Origin: JAKAWQ01 sp963840545
GTDB taxonomy: Bacteria > Pseudomonadota > Alphaproteobacteria > Acetobacterales > Acetobacteraceae
DNA: 64,000 nt
Assembly: GCA_963840545.1 (NCBI GenBank)
Contig: CAWIZE010000002.1
Location: 558,001 to 622,000 of the forward strand
Direction: 5' to 3'
Position 1 is the stretch's first letter; each line of letters starts with the position of its first letter. The notes beneath the pieces are model-generated. The model was not told the origin of the DNA. It was given only the letters and a program-made list of their open reading frames with translations, and searched no databases. This document shows, piece after piece, positions 1 through 7,939 of this stretch. A program made the position numbers and the translations under genes.

Positions 1-737
1 AGCACGCCGCCGGCGACCGCCCCGGGGAGCGAGCCGAAGCCGCCCAGCGTCATCGCCGCGAAGCCCCGCACCAGCACCCACTCGCCCATGTCCGGCGTCA
101 GCGGCACGATCATCGCCAGCATCACGCCCCCGGCGGCGGCCAGCGCGCCGCCCACGCCCCACATCATGCCATGGAAGAGCGGCACGTCGATGCCGACCAG
201 CGCCGCGCCGCGCTCGGTCTGGAACACCGCGCGGATGACCCGCCCGAGCTTCGTCGCGCGGAAAAGCAGGAGCATAAGGGCAAACAGCACCAGCACCGCG
301 GCGGTGATCACCAGCGCATCATTTGTCACCACCACCGGCCCGAGCATGATGGCGCCCTGCGGATAGGGCCGCGGCAGGTTCACGATCTCGCTGCCCCAGC
401 GCAGCCGCGCCGCCCCCCGCAAGGCGTACCCCACCGCGAGCGCCATCGTCGCCAGGGCGAAATGCGGCGCCCGCATGATCGGCCGGAGCAGGAAACGCTG
501 CACCAGGAAGCCGAGTGCGAAGAGAAGGACGAGCGCCAGGGCGAAGGCCGCGGCGAAGGGCAGGCCCGCGCCGACCAGCACGAAGCCCGCATAGGCGCCC
601 GCCGTCGCCATGTCGCCATGGCCGAAATTCAGCACCGTCGTCGCCCGGTAGACCAATGTCATCGAGAGGGCGATCAGCGCATAGAGCATGCCGTTGGCGA
701 TCCCGCTCACCACGAGCTGGGGCAGCATCGCGAGCAT
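1..737 (-). CDS. livH: Branched-chain amino-acid ABC transporter permease (LivH family), 3' end cut
   Basis: Integral membrane permease of a high-affinity branched-chain amino-acid (or related amide) importer; it forms the inner-membrane channel with a LivM partner. The start ATG (735-737) opens with the typical LivH N-terminus MLAMLPQLVVSGIANGMLYA, a first membrane helix. Near the window edge the reading frame still gives MTLGGFGSLPGAVAGG, matching the glycine-rich loop found late in LivH permeases. The start lies 8 nt after the stop of livK, so the two are co-transcribed. The C-terminus, and any livM, livG and livF genes, lie outside the window. The family is clear; the exact substrate is not. 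Confidence 0.9.
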   Translation of the reverse strand, partial: MLAMLPQLVVSGIANGMLYALIALSMTLVYRATTVLNFGHGDMATAGAYAGFVLVGAGLPFAAAFALALVLLFALGFLVQRFLLRPIMRAPHFALATMALAVGYALRGAARLRWGSEIVNLPRPYPQGAIMLGPVVVTNDALVITAAVLVLFALMLLLFRATKLGRVIRAVFQTERGAALVGIDVPLFHGMMWGVGGALAAAGGVMLAMIVPLTPDMGEWVLVRGFAAMTLGGFGSLPGAVAGGV

Positions 738-745
738 CGGGACGA

Positions 746-1954
746 CTACTCGCCGACGAGCGGCTTGCCCCAGGATCGGTAGATCGTCTCCTTGCCGTCG
801 GCGTCGATCCCGATCGCGGGCATGGTCTCGGTGCCGACATGGTCGGTGGCGCTGAACGTCACCGTGTCGGCGAGCACGCCGGTCTGGAAGTGCTTGAGCG
901 ATTCGACGGCGGCGATCCAGCTCTCGCGCGTCGGATCGGGGCCCGCCAGCGCGAATCCCTTGACCGCCACGATCGCGACCGGCACGCCGAAATAATAGAA
1001 ATTGGTCGGCACGCCGTTGGCCGGCAGCTCGCTCTTCGTCAGGTATTTGACGAAGATGTCGTGGAACTTCTTGAGCGGCCCCTGGCCGAGCGGCGCCTGG
1101 AACTGGTAGGGCTGGAAATAGACGCCGCGGACCGCCCCCGGCGTGCCGACATCATGCACCACCTGGTCGAAGTCGGCGCCGAGCGCGCCGACCACGGGAA
1201 TATGCATCCCGTACTCGTGCATCGCGCGGAGGAACACGATCAGCGCCTGCTGATAAAGGCAGCCCATCACCGCCTGCGCGCCGGAGGCCTTGATCCGCAG
1301 CACCTGCGCCGTCGCGTCGGTCGCGTCCATGTCGAGGATCGTGGTCGCGACCACCGTCCCGCCATGGCTCTTGATGTACGCCTCCGCCGGATCGCAATAG
1401 CCGCGCGCCCAGTCGTTGCTGTGCATCACCAGCGCGATCTTCGTCACCCCCGGCTTGCTCAGCGCGAAGGCGGCCATCGCATGGCCGGAGGCCGTGCCGT
1501 TGTAGTCGACGGCGAAGATGCCCGGACTGGTCGGGATCGCGATGTGCGGGTTGGCCGAGCTGCCCATCCACGGCACGCCGGTCTGCAGCAGCATCGGCTT
1601 GATCGCCATCGCCACGCCGCTGCACGGCTGGCCCATGATCATGAAGACCTTGTCCTCATAGATCAGCTTCTTCGCCGCGGCGATTCCCTGCGTCTCGTTG
1701 CAGGCGCTGTCGGCGAGGATGATGTCGAACTTGCGCCCGTTCACGCCGCCCTGGGCGTTGATGGAGCGAAGATAGGCCACCGGCCCGTAATCGAGCGGAT
1801 CGGCGGTCGAATCGACGCCCGAATAAGGCCCCAGCATGCCGATCTTGATCGTCGTCGCGGTGATGCCCTGCGTATTGCCGCCCGCCGAGGCCGCGGCAAT
1901 CGAGGCCAAGGAAATCCAGACAACGGAAAACAGGATCGCGTACGCCCGCCGCAT
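746..1954 (-). CDS. livK: Branched-chain amino-acid ABC transporter substrate-binding protein
   Basis: Periplasmic solute receptor, 402 aa, delivering substrate to the LivH/LivM channel. Residues 1-25 form a Sec signal peptide (basic start, hydrophobic core, A-S-A before G26). The mature part begins with TQGITATTIKIGMLGPYSG and continues with a two-lobe periplasmic-binding fold of the Peripla_BP_6 family, including DYGPVAYLRSINAQGGVNG near the N-terminus. I chose the ATG at 1952-1954 because it directly precedes the signal peptide; an upstream extension of the open frame has no coding character. It is the first gene of the operon read leftward, followed by livH. Substrate could be leucine/isoleucine/valine, an amide or urea; the sequence alone does not decide. 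Confidence 0.9.
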   Translation of the reverse strand: MRRAYAILFSVVWISLASIAAASAGGNTQGITATTIKIGMLGPYSGVDSTADPLDYGPVAYLRSINAQGGVNGRKFDIILADSACNETQGIAAAKKLIYEDKVFMIMGQPCSGVAMAIKPMLLQTGVPWMGSSANPHIAIPTSPGIFAVDYNGTASGHAMAAFALSKPGVTKIALVMHSNDWARGYCDPAEAYIKSHGGTVVATTILDMDATDATAQVLRIKASGAQAVMGCLYQQALIVFLRAMHEYGMHIPVVGALGADFDQVVHDVGTPGAVRGVYFQPYQFQAPLGQGPLKKFHDIFVKYLTKSELPANGVPTNFYYFGVPVAIVAVKGFALAGPDPTRESWIAAVESLKHFQTGVLADTVTFSATDHVGTETMPAIGIDADGKETIYRSWGKPLVGE

Positions 1955-2142
1955 GTTCGATTGCCCCCGCCGCACGCGCCGACTGCGTGCACTCGTGTCT
2001 CCCAGGCGCATCATCGTCACAACGATGGCGGCGTGGCAAGGCATAAGGCCAGGCGACTTTGCCGCTTGCCCGGGTCCCGATCGCGCCGGCGCCATGGCAG
2101 CCCGATCCAGGCCGGGGCCTCGAGGCCGCGGACCCCGGCCGG

Positions 2143-3504
2143 CTACTCGGCAGGCGCGAACGGGTTCTCGGCGCTGCGGAAAGAAAGCCGGATGGGCGTG
2201 CCCGGCAGCGCGAAGCTTTCGCGCAGTCCGTTGGCGAGGTAGCGGCGGTATTCCTCGGGCGTCGCGTCGGCGCGGCTGCCGAACACGACAAAGCTCGGCG
2301 GTCGTGCCTTGGCCTCGGTGATGTAGCGGAGCTTTACCCGTTTGCCGCCGACCAGCGGCGGCGGGTGGCGCGCCAGCGCCGTCGCGAGCCAGCGATTGAG
2401 GCTCGCGGTCGGGATGCGCCGGTTCCACACTTCGGCGGCTTCCGTGACCGCCGGCAGGAACGCGGTCATGCCGACGCCGGTCTGCGCCGAGAGCGGCAGC
2501 AGCGCGATGCCCTTGAGCTGCGGCAGGCTCCGCGCCAGCCGTTCCTCGATCGCGCGCTGCACGGCGGCGCGCGCCTTCACCGCGTCCCACTTGGTGAGCA
2601 CGAGGACGGCGGCGCGTCCCTCCTCGGCGATCAGCCGCCCGATCTCCAGATCCTGCTCGTGGATGCCGGCGGTCGCGTCCACCGTCAGCGCCACGACTTC
2701 GGCGCGTTTCAGCGCGGCGATCGCGGCCCCGGCCGCGAGCGTCTCGGCCCCCGCCGAGACCCGCGCGCGCTTGCGCAGCCCCGCGGTGTCGATCAGCGAG
2801 AAGAGCGTGCCGTCGGCGGCGGTGAAGGGCAGCGTCAGCGCATCGCGGGTGATGCCCGGCTCGGGCCCCGTGACCATCCGGTCCTCGCCGATCAGCCGGT
2901 TGATCAGGGTCGATTTGCCGGCATTCGGCCGCCCGACGATGGCGAGCCGGAGCGCCCGCTCCTCCGCCTCGCGCACCTCGCCCACCGGCGCCAGGCGCGC
3001 CGCGATCGCCGCGGCGAGCGCGTCGATCCCCTCGCCATGCGCGGCCGAGACCGCCAGCGGCTCGCCGAAGCCGAGCGTCCAGCCCTCGGCCGCGCCCGCG
3101 GCACCCCGTCCTTCCGCCTTGTTGATCACCGGCAGCACCGTCCGGCCCAGCCGGCGCAGCCGCTGCGCCAGCTCGAGGTCGCGCGGCAGCACGCCCGCCC
3201 GGGCGTCGACCACGAACAGCACCAGCTCGGCCCGCCGCAGCGCCTGCTCGGCGTGCGCCAGCATCCGTCCGCCGAGCGAGCCCGCCGGGGCTTCCTCCAG
3301 CCCGGCGGTATCGACCAGCAGGACAGCCCGCCCGGCCAGCCGCGCCTCGGCCTCGCGCGCGTCGCGGGTCAGCCCCGGCACGTCGCCCACCAGCGCCAGG
3401 CGCCGTCCGGCCAGCCGGTTGAAGAGGCTCGACTTGCCGACATTGGCCCGCCCGGCGATGACGACCCGGGGCAGCGCCACGCCCCTTATCTCAGCGCCCG
3501 ACAT
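2143..3504 (-). CDS. der: Ribosome-associated GTPase Der (EngA)
   Basis: Double-domain GTPase needed for 50S subunit maturation, 453 aa from the chosen start. Two complete G domains are visible: the first has G1 GRANVGKSS at residues 18-26 and VPGLTRD; the second has G1 GRPNAGKST near residue 185, with DTAGLRKR and TKWD. A KH-like C-terminal domain follows (VKLRYITEAKARPPSFVVF). I chose ATG 3502-3504; the open frame also allows a GTG at 3534 directly after bamB, and a GTG at 3480 just before the first G domain, so the start is not certain. It is the last gene of yfgM-bamB-der, the order also known in enterobacteria. Confidence 0.95.
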   Translation of the reverse strand: MSGAEIRGVALPRVVIAGRANVGKSSLFNRLAGRRLALVGDVPGLTRDAREAEARLAGRAVLLVDTAGLEEAPAGSLGGRMLAHAEQALRRAELVLFVVDARAGVLPRDLELAQRLRRLGRTVLPVINKAEGRGAAGAAEGWTLGFGEPLAVSAAHGEGIDALAAAIAARLAPVGEVREAEERALRLAIVGRPNAGKSTLINRLIGEDRMVTGPEPGITRDALTLPFTAADGTLFSLIDTAGLRKRARVSAGAETLAAGAAIAALKRAEVVALTVDATAGIHEQDLEIGRLIAEEGRAAVLVLTKWDAVKARAAVQRAIEERLARSLPQLKGIALLPLSAQTGVGMTAFLPAVTEAAEVWNRRIPTASLNRWLATALARHPPPLVGGKRVKLRYITEAKARPPSFVVFGSRADATPEEYRRYLANGLRESFALPGTPIRLSFRSAENPFAPAE

Positions 3505-3535
3505 TGCAGCGCCCCACACCTCCACGTCCCGCACC

Positions 3536-4870
3536 TCATCTCCACGCGGTGAGCGTGCCGTCGCGCAAGAGCGACAGCACCGTCGCGTCCGCCACGATCG
3601 GCGCCATCGTCGCCGGCCCGGGCAGGCGCTGCCGATCGAGAATTTCTCCGCTCTCCGGCGCCACCGACGCCAGCTCGCCGTTGTCGCCCGCGAGCAGCAG
3701 CCGCCCGCCCGCCAGGATCGGCCCGTGCCACAGGATCGGCCCGCGCTCGTGCTTCGGGTTCTTGAAGCGCGGCATCACCGTGATCCAGCGCACCAGGCCG
3801 GTGTTGCGCTGGATCGCCGCCAACCGCTGGTCGGCGGTGAGCAGGAACAGCCACTCGCCCGCGACCGCCGGCGTCTCGCTGCCGGCCACGTCGAGATAAT
3901 AGACCCGCCGGCCGGAATGAATATCCTCGTCCACGAGGAGCTGGCCCATGCTGATCGCATAGACCTCCGAACCGTCCACCACGGGCAGCGCATGGACCGT
4001 GGAGAGATCCGCCGCGGTGGCGTTGCGGAGCACCGCGCCCAGGTTGTCGGACCATTGCACCGCCCCGGAATCGAGCGCGAGCGCGGTCAGCTCGCCCGAG
4101 GCGAAGCCCGCGATCACCAGCCCGTTGCCGATCGCCGGCGAGGGCTCGCCGAGCACGCCCACCAGGGCGGTCCGTCCCTGGTAGGACCAGATCTGCGTGC
4201 CGTCGGCGGCGTCGAGCGCCAGGATCTGCGCGGCGATCGTCGGCACGAAGAGCTTGCCGCCCGCGATCGTCGGCGCCGCCCGTGCCGGCTGGCCGATCGC
4301 CCGGCGCCAGCGCTGAACCCCCTTCGCCGCGTCGATCGCGACCACCTCCGCCCGGCCCGTCGCCGCGTAGAGCAGGCCGCCGTCGAACGAGATGCCGCCG
4401 CCGAGTTCCCCGCTCCGATCCTTTTTTCCCTTGGTGTCGAAGCGCCACAGCCGGGCGCCGTCGGCGAGGCGGAAGGCGCGCACCACGCCCCCGGAATCCA
4501 TCGTGAACACGCTGCCGCCGGCGACGATCGGCTGGGCCGTGAGCTGGCGCCGATAGCTCGCCCCCTCGCCGATCGAGGCCTGCCAGGCACGCGTCAGCGA
4601 AGTGCCGGCGGCGAGCGAGCCCATCCGGTGCTCGGGGTTGCCGCCGACCTGCGGCCAGTCCGGGTTGCGCCGCGGCGGCGGCAGGACGACCGGGCTGGTC
4701 TCGCTGGTGTCCACCGTCAGGGTGTGCGGCGGGGGCAGCACGTCGAGCCGCACGCCCGGCAGCGGTGTCTTGGAGTTGCCGAACCATCCGCAGCCGGCGA
4801 GCGCCAGCGGCGCCAGCAGGGCGGCCCGCCGCGGCAGCGCGGGGCCCCGGGTCCGGTTTGTCCGGCTCAT
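3536..4870 (-). CDS. bamB: Outer-membrane protein assembly lipoprotein BamB-like (PQQ-repeat beta-propeller)
   Basis: Lipoprotein of the BAM complex that helps insert beta-barrel proteins in the outer membrane; 444 aa. Residues 1-26 are a lipoprotein signal peptide ending in lipobox LALAGC, with Cys27 as the lipidated residue. The rest is made of PQQ/WD-like blades, e.g. GGSVFTMDSGGVVRAFRLAD, ALDAADGTQIWSYQG and GRRVYYLDVAGSETPAVAG. Its ATG (4868-4870) overlaps the stop of the upstream TPR gene in an ATGA arrangement, and der follows, so translational coupling is likely. The neighbourhood (yfgM, der) supports BamB over a generic PQQ-repeat enzyme, and no cytochrome domain or dehydrogenase motif is present. 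Confidence 0.92.
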   Translation of the reverse strand: MSRTNRTRGPALPRRAALLAPLALAGCGWFGNSKTPLPGVRLDVLPPPHTLTVDTSETSPVVLPPPRRNPDWPQVGGNPEHRMGSLAAGTSLTRAWQASIGEGASYRRQLTAQPIVAGGSVFTMDSGGVVRAFRLADGARLWRFDTKGKKDRSGELGGGISFDGGLLYAATGRAEVVAIDAAKGVQRWRRAIGQPARAAPTIAGGKLFVPTIAAQILALDAADGTQIWSYQGRTALVGVLGEPSPAIGNGLVIAGFASGELTALALDSGAVQWSDNLGAVLRNATAADLSTVHALPVVDGSEVYAISMGQLLVDEDIHSGRRVYYLDVAGSETPAVAGEWLFLLTADQRLAAIQRNTGLVRWITVMPRFKNPKHERGPILWHGPILAGGRLLLAGDNGELASVAPESGEILDRQRLPGPATMAPIVADATVLSLLRDGTLTAWR

Positions 4871-5541
4871 TCGGAAATTCGTGCCAGCAGGGCGGCGGCG
4901 CGCTGGCGCGCGCCCTGGGGCGCCGTCGGATCGCCGCTCAGCGTCGTCAGGATCTTCCCCGCCCCCGCCTTGTCGCCGGTGGCAATGGCGATCAGCGCGG
5001 CGGCCTCCTCGGCCATCGGCCGCCACGGGCTGTCGGCGGCGAGCAGCGGCTGGAGCTCGGCCTCGAGCGGCTTGGCCGCGGCCGCGGATTTCACCCCGTC
5101 GATCTGGTGCGTCACCCAGAGCAGGCGGCCCAGGCCCTGCAACAGCGGATCGGCGCCCGGGTCGCGCGCCAGCTCCTGCCAGAGGGCGAGGGCGAGCTTC
5201 TGCTGGCCCGCATCCGCGGCCAGCGCGGCGGCCCGCAGCCGCGCCAGGGTGCGGTAGCCGGCGGGCGTGTCGTTCCCCGCCAGGCGCGCGAAATCCGCCT
5301 CCGCCTTGGCATTTGCGGACCCGGCCGGGGGCGTCGCCTGGGCCGCCCGCTCGGCGGCGAAATACTCCATCGCGACCCGCGCGGCCTGGCGCGCCCGCCA
5401 CCATGCGAGGCCCTGCCAGGCCGCCACGGCGAGCACGGCGAGGAAGGCCGCCGCGAGCAGGAACTTGCCGTAGCGCAGGAGCGCCGCGCGCAGCCGTTCG
5501 GCGCGCAGATCCTGTTCGACTTCCTCGAAGATGTCGACCAA
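4867..5541 (-). CDS. Membrane-anchored tetratricopeptide protein (YfgM/TPR_21 family)
   Basis: Inner-membrane protein of 224 aa with a short cytoplasmic N-terminus (MVDIFEEVEQDLRAERLRAA), one transmembrane helix at about residues 27-48, and a periplasmic alpha-helical repeat region rich in Ala and Leu. This is the layout of YfgM, a periplasmic chaperone-network protein that associates with the SecYEG translocon in E. coli. The gene comes first in the yfgM-bamB-der operon and overlaps bamB by 4 nt (ATGA). Sequence outside the N-terminal anchor is poorly conserved in the family, so the assignment relies on architecture and synteny. Confidence 0.85.
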   Translation of the reverse strand: MVDIFEEVEQDLRAERLRAALLRYGKFLLAAAFLAVLAVAAWQGLAWWRARQAARVAMEYFAAERAAQATPPAGSANAKAEADFARLAGNDTPAGYRTLARLRAAALAADAGQQKLALALWQELARDPGADPLLQGLGRLLWVTHQIDGVKSAAAAKPLEAELQPLLAADSPWRPMAEEAAALIAIATGDKAGAGKILTTLSGDPTAPQGARQRAAALLARISE

Positions 5542-5596
5542 CTCACTCCCCTTGCCCGAGGCGGGGGCCGGACCATAAAGCCGATCCCGATCCAGG

Positions 5597-5649
5597 GGAA
5601 TTACCCAGGGGAATCGGGCGGCGGAATTACCCCCCCCCGGGGGAATTAC
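5597..5649. repeat. Three GGAATTAC direct repeats in a divergent intergenic region
   Basis: The 8-mer GGAATTAC occurs at 5597-5604, 5623-5630 and 5642-5649, each next to a run of G or C; a run of nine C (5630-5638) abuts five G. The stretch lies between the leftward yfgM-bamB-der operon and a rightward lipoprotein gene. It could be a cluster of binding sites or a slippage-grown repeat. I do not recognise the regulator. Confidence 0.5.
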
Positions 5650-5741
5650 GCCCCGCGGGCAATTGCCCTGGGAGATCGCGACGCTGCCGGCGGGTGCCGG
5701 AAAAACCTTCCGTTCATTCCTGAGTGCGAGGAATGGGGCTC

Positions 5742-6113
5742 ATGCGTCCCCTCCTGGCCCTCGTCCTCGTGCTGCCGCTGGCCGCCTGCGGCGTCTCCTG
5801 GACCGTGCCCGTCGGCGCCTTCGCCGGTCTCAACCTCGCCAGCATCATGACGCTGCACCGCACGCTCTTCGACGTCATCTGGTCCCTGGCCGAAAACCGG
5901 GACTGCTCGATCGTCTATCTCGACCAGGGCCACGGCTACTGCAAGCCGCTGGAGCCCGAGCCGCCCAAGCTGCCCTATTGCACCGCAACCCTCGGCTGGG
6001 TCGATTGCTGGACCGACCCCCAGGCCTTCGTCGATCCGCCGCCGCAGGTGGCGGACGGGCCCTACACGCTGACGCCCGCCCAGGAGAAGAACCGCACGCA
6101 CGGTTGGCCGTGA
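5742..6113 (+). CDS. Predicted lipoprotein of unknown function
   Basis: A 123-aa predicted lipoprotein. The signal peptide is short (MRPLLALVLVLPLAAC), with lipobox LAAC and Cys16. The mature part has five or more further cysteines (NRDCSIVYLDQGHGYCKP, PYCTATLGWVDCWTD), suggesting disulfides in the periplasm, and a Pro/Gln-rich end. Start choice: ATG 5742 follows GAGGA by 9 nt, whereas the in-frame ATG at 5733 sits directly on that GAGGA. It lies just upstream of the lptM-like gene and lysA on the same strand. I do not recognise the family beyond the lipobox. Confidence 0.75.
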   Translation: MRPLLALVLVLPLAACGVSWTVPVGAFAGLNLASIMTLHRTLFDVIWSLAENRDCSIVYLDQGHGYCKPLEPEPPKLPYCTATLGWVDCWTDPQAFVDPPPQVADGPYTLTPAQEKNRTHGWP

Positions 6114-6140
6114 GCCGCCGGCATGCTAGGGCGATGACCC

Positions 6141-6290
6141 ATGCCGCCCGCCTCGAAGGCCTGCCTTGCCGCGCTCGTGCTGATCGCGTTCCTGCTGCCC
6201 CTGCTCGCCGCATGCGGCAAGCGCGGCCCGCCGTCGCCGCCCGGCCCGGCGAGCCAGGTCACCTATCCCAAGGTCTACCCGACCGAATAG
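6141..6290 (+). CDS. lptM: Small LptM-like (YifL) lipoprotein next to lysA
   Basis: A 49-aa lipoprotein. The signal peptide has lipobox LLAAC (Cys25), followed directly by GKRGPPSPPGP, the C-G-x-(K/R)-G-P signature of the small lipoproteins that sit upstream of lysA in many proteobacteria. In E. coli this protein (LptM, formerly YifL) helps oxidative maturation of the LPS translocon protein LptD. Length and the lysA neighbour fit. It begins 27 nt after the preceding lipoprotein gene. The name is by family pattern and context; function here is inferred. Confidence 0.8.
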   Translation: MPPASKACLAALVLIAFLLPLLAACGKRGPPSPPGPASQVTYPKVYPTE

Positions 6291-6298
6291 CGCCGCCG

Positions 6299-6409
6299 TC
6301 AGCTCGAATGCGTGTAGTCGCTGCAGGCCGCGGCAGGCCCGGCGCTCACTGCGACGGCGCCGGCGATCGCACCGAGCACCGCCAAAGCCAGAAACACACG
6401 CTTCAACAT
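6299..6409 (-). CDS. Very small secreted peptide, 36 aa
   Basis: A short open frame on the minus strand, in the gap between lptM and lysA. ATG 6407-6409 is preceded by a strong Shine-Dalgarno (AGGGAGGG, about 4 nt spacing). The product starts MLKRVFLALAVLGAIAG, a clear signal peptide, continues to an A-A-A cleavage or lipobox-like site before a single Cys, and ends with only SDYTHSS. The good ribosome site and signal sequence argue that it is expressed; nothing beyond that can be said. It is convergent with the lptM gene (8 nt apart). Confidence 0.5.
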   Translation of the reverse strand: MLKRVFLALAVLGAIAGAVAVSAGPAAACSDYTHSS

Positions 6410-6496
6410 CGCACCCTCCCTCTGCAGCTTGTGGTTCCCTCGACGCCCAAGGATAGCACGCGCTAGAGAGGGCGATCAACAAAACCGCCGGACGCC

Positions 6497-7822
6497 ATGC
6501 ACGGCTGCACCCCCGACCCCACAGGCGACGATCCGACGGTGGCCGAGCTGATCGCCGCGCGGCCCTTCCTCGCGCGGAGGGCGCTCGACGGCCTCGCCGT
6601 CGAAGGCGTGCCGCTCGCCGCCATCGCAGCCAGCCTCGGCACGCCCACCTACGTCTATTCGGCCGCGACGATCCGCGCCCGCTACGCGGCGCTCGCCGGG
6701 GCCCTCGCGGCCGCGGGCCTTGCCGCGCACATCCACTACGCCGTCAAGGCGAACGACCACCTCGCCGTGCTGCGCCTGCTGGGCGGGCTCGGCGCCGGCG
6801 CCGACGTGGTGAGCGAGGGCGAGCTCGCCCGCGCGCTCGCCGCCGGCATCCCGCCCGGGCGCATCGTCTTCTCCGGCGTCGGCAAGACCGCGGCCGAGCT
6901 GGCCGGCGCGCTCGCGGCCGGGATCGGCCAGATCAATGTCGAGAGCGCGGAGGAGCTGGCGGAACTTTCCGCCATCGCCCGCCGCCTCGGCCGCACAGCT
7001 CCCGTCGCCCTCCGCGTCAATCCCGACATCGACGCCCGGACCCACGCCAAGATCACCACCGGCCTTGCCCAGAACAAGTTCGGCATCCCCGCCGCGGAGA
7101 TTTTTTCCCTCTATGCCGAGGCCGCCCGCCTGCCCGGCATCGAAGTGCAGGGCCTGGCTCTGCATATCGGCAGCCAGGTCCTCTCGCTCGCGCCCTTCCG
7201 CGAGAGTTTTGCCATCGTCGCCGGGCTCGTCCGCGAGATCCGCGCCGCCGGCCTGCCGCTCGCCCGGGTCGATTGCGGCGGCGGCCTCGGCATCGCCTAC
7301 CGCAATGAGCCCGCGCCCACCCCGGAGGGTCTCGCCGGCGCGCTCGCCGGCGCCTTCCGCGGGCTCGATGTGGCACTCCTCCTCGAGCCGGGCCGCTGGC
7401 TGGTCGCTCCGGCCGGCCTGCTGCTGGCGACCGTCATCCGGGTCAAGCCCGGCCCGGAACGGCCCTTCGTCGTGCTCGATGCGGGGATGAACGACCTCAT
7501 CCGCCCCGCCCTCTACGATGCCTGGCACGGGATCGTGCCGCTGGCGCCCAATTCCGCCGCGCCCGTCCCCGCCGACATCGTCGGCCCGATCTGCGAGAGC
7601 GCCGACAGCTTCGCCACCGCCCGCGCCCTCCCTTCGCTCGCGCCCGGCGAGCGCGTCGCGATCCTCGATGCCGGCGCCTATGGGCGGGTGATGGGCTCGG
7701 CCTACAACGCCCGCCCGCGCGCCGCCGAGGCGATGGTCGAGGGCGAGCGCTGGGCGCTGATCCGCCCGCGCCCGCCGCTCGCCTCGCTCTGGGCGGACGA
7801 GCTGGTGCCGAGCTGGCTCTGA
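6497..7822 (+). CDS. lysA: Diaminopimelate decarboxylase
   Basis: Last enzyme of lysine biosynthesis: decarboxylates meso-diaminopimelate to L-lysine using PLP; cytoplasmic, 441 aa. It has the alanine-racemase-like barrel with HYAVKAND (PLP lysine, Lys84), HIGSQV, the glycine-rich phosphate loop CGGGLGI, LEPGRW, and the substrate-binding GPICESADSF near the C-terminus, contributed across the dimer. The start is the only ATG ahead of the conserved region. It follows the lptM-like gene, as in other proteobacteria, and precedes the TIGR02302 gene. Confidence 0.97.
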   Translation: MHGCTPDPTGDDPTVAELIAARPFLARRALDGLAVEGVPLAAIAASLGTPTYVYSAATIRARYAALAGALAAAGLAAHIHYAVKANDHLAVLRLLGGLGAGADVVSEGELARALAAGIPPGRIVFSGVGKTAAELAGALAAGIGQINVESAEELAELSAIARRLGRTAPVALRVNPDIDARTHAKITTGLAQNKFGIPAAEIFSLYAEAARLPGIEVQGLALHIGSQVLSLAPFRESFAIVAGLVREIRAAGLPLARVDCGGGLGIAYRNEPAPTPEGLAGALAGAFRGLDVALLLEPGRWLVAPAGLLLATVIRVKPGPERPFVVLDAGMNDLIRPALYDAWHGIVPLAPNSAAPVPADIVGPICESADSFATARALPSLAPGERVAILDAGAYGRVMGSAYNARPRAAEAMVEGERWALIRPRPPLASLWADELVPSWL

Positions 7823-7869
7823 GCGTCCCGCCGGAAATTTTTTCCCACGGGGTCCGCGCTTCCCGGCGA

Positions 7870-7886
7870 GCGGAATTTTTTTCCGC
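7870..7886 (+). terminator. Possible hairpin terminator after lysA
   Basis: GCGGAA (7870-7875), a five-T loop, then TTCCGC (7881-7886). A second T run lies at 7838-7843 in a similar GGAAATTTTTTCC context. There is no U tract after the stem, so this is a weak candidate for ending lysA transcription. Confidence 0.35.
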
Positions 7887-7939
7887 CCCGATCAGCGCAT
7901 CTCTCCACCAATCTTTCGGCTAATCTCGGCGGCGAGCGC

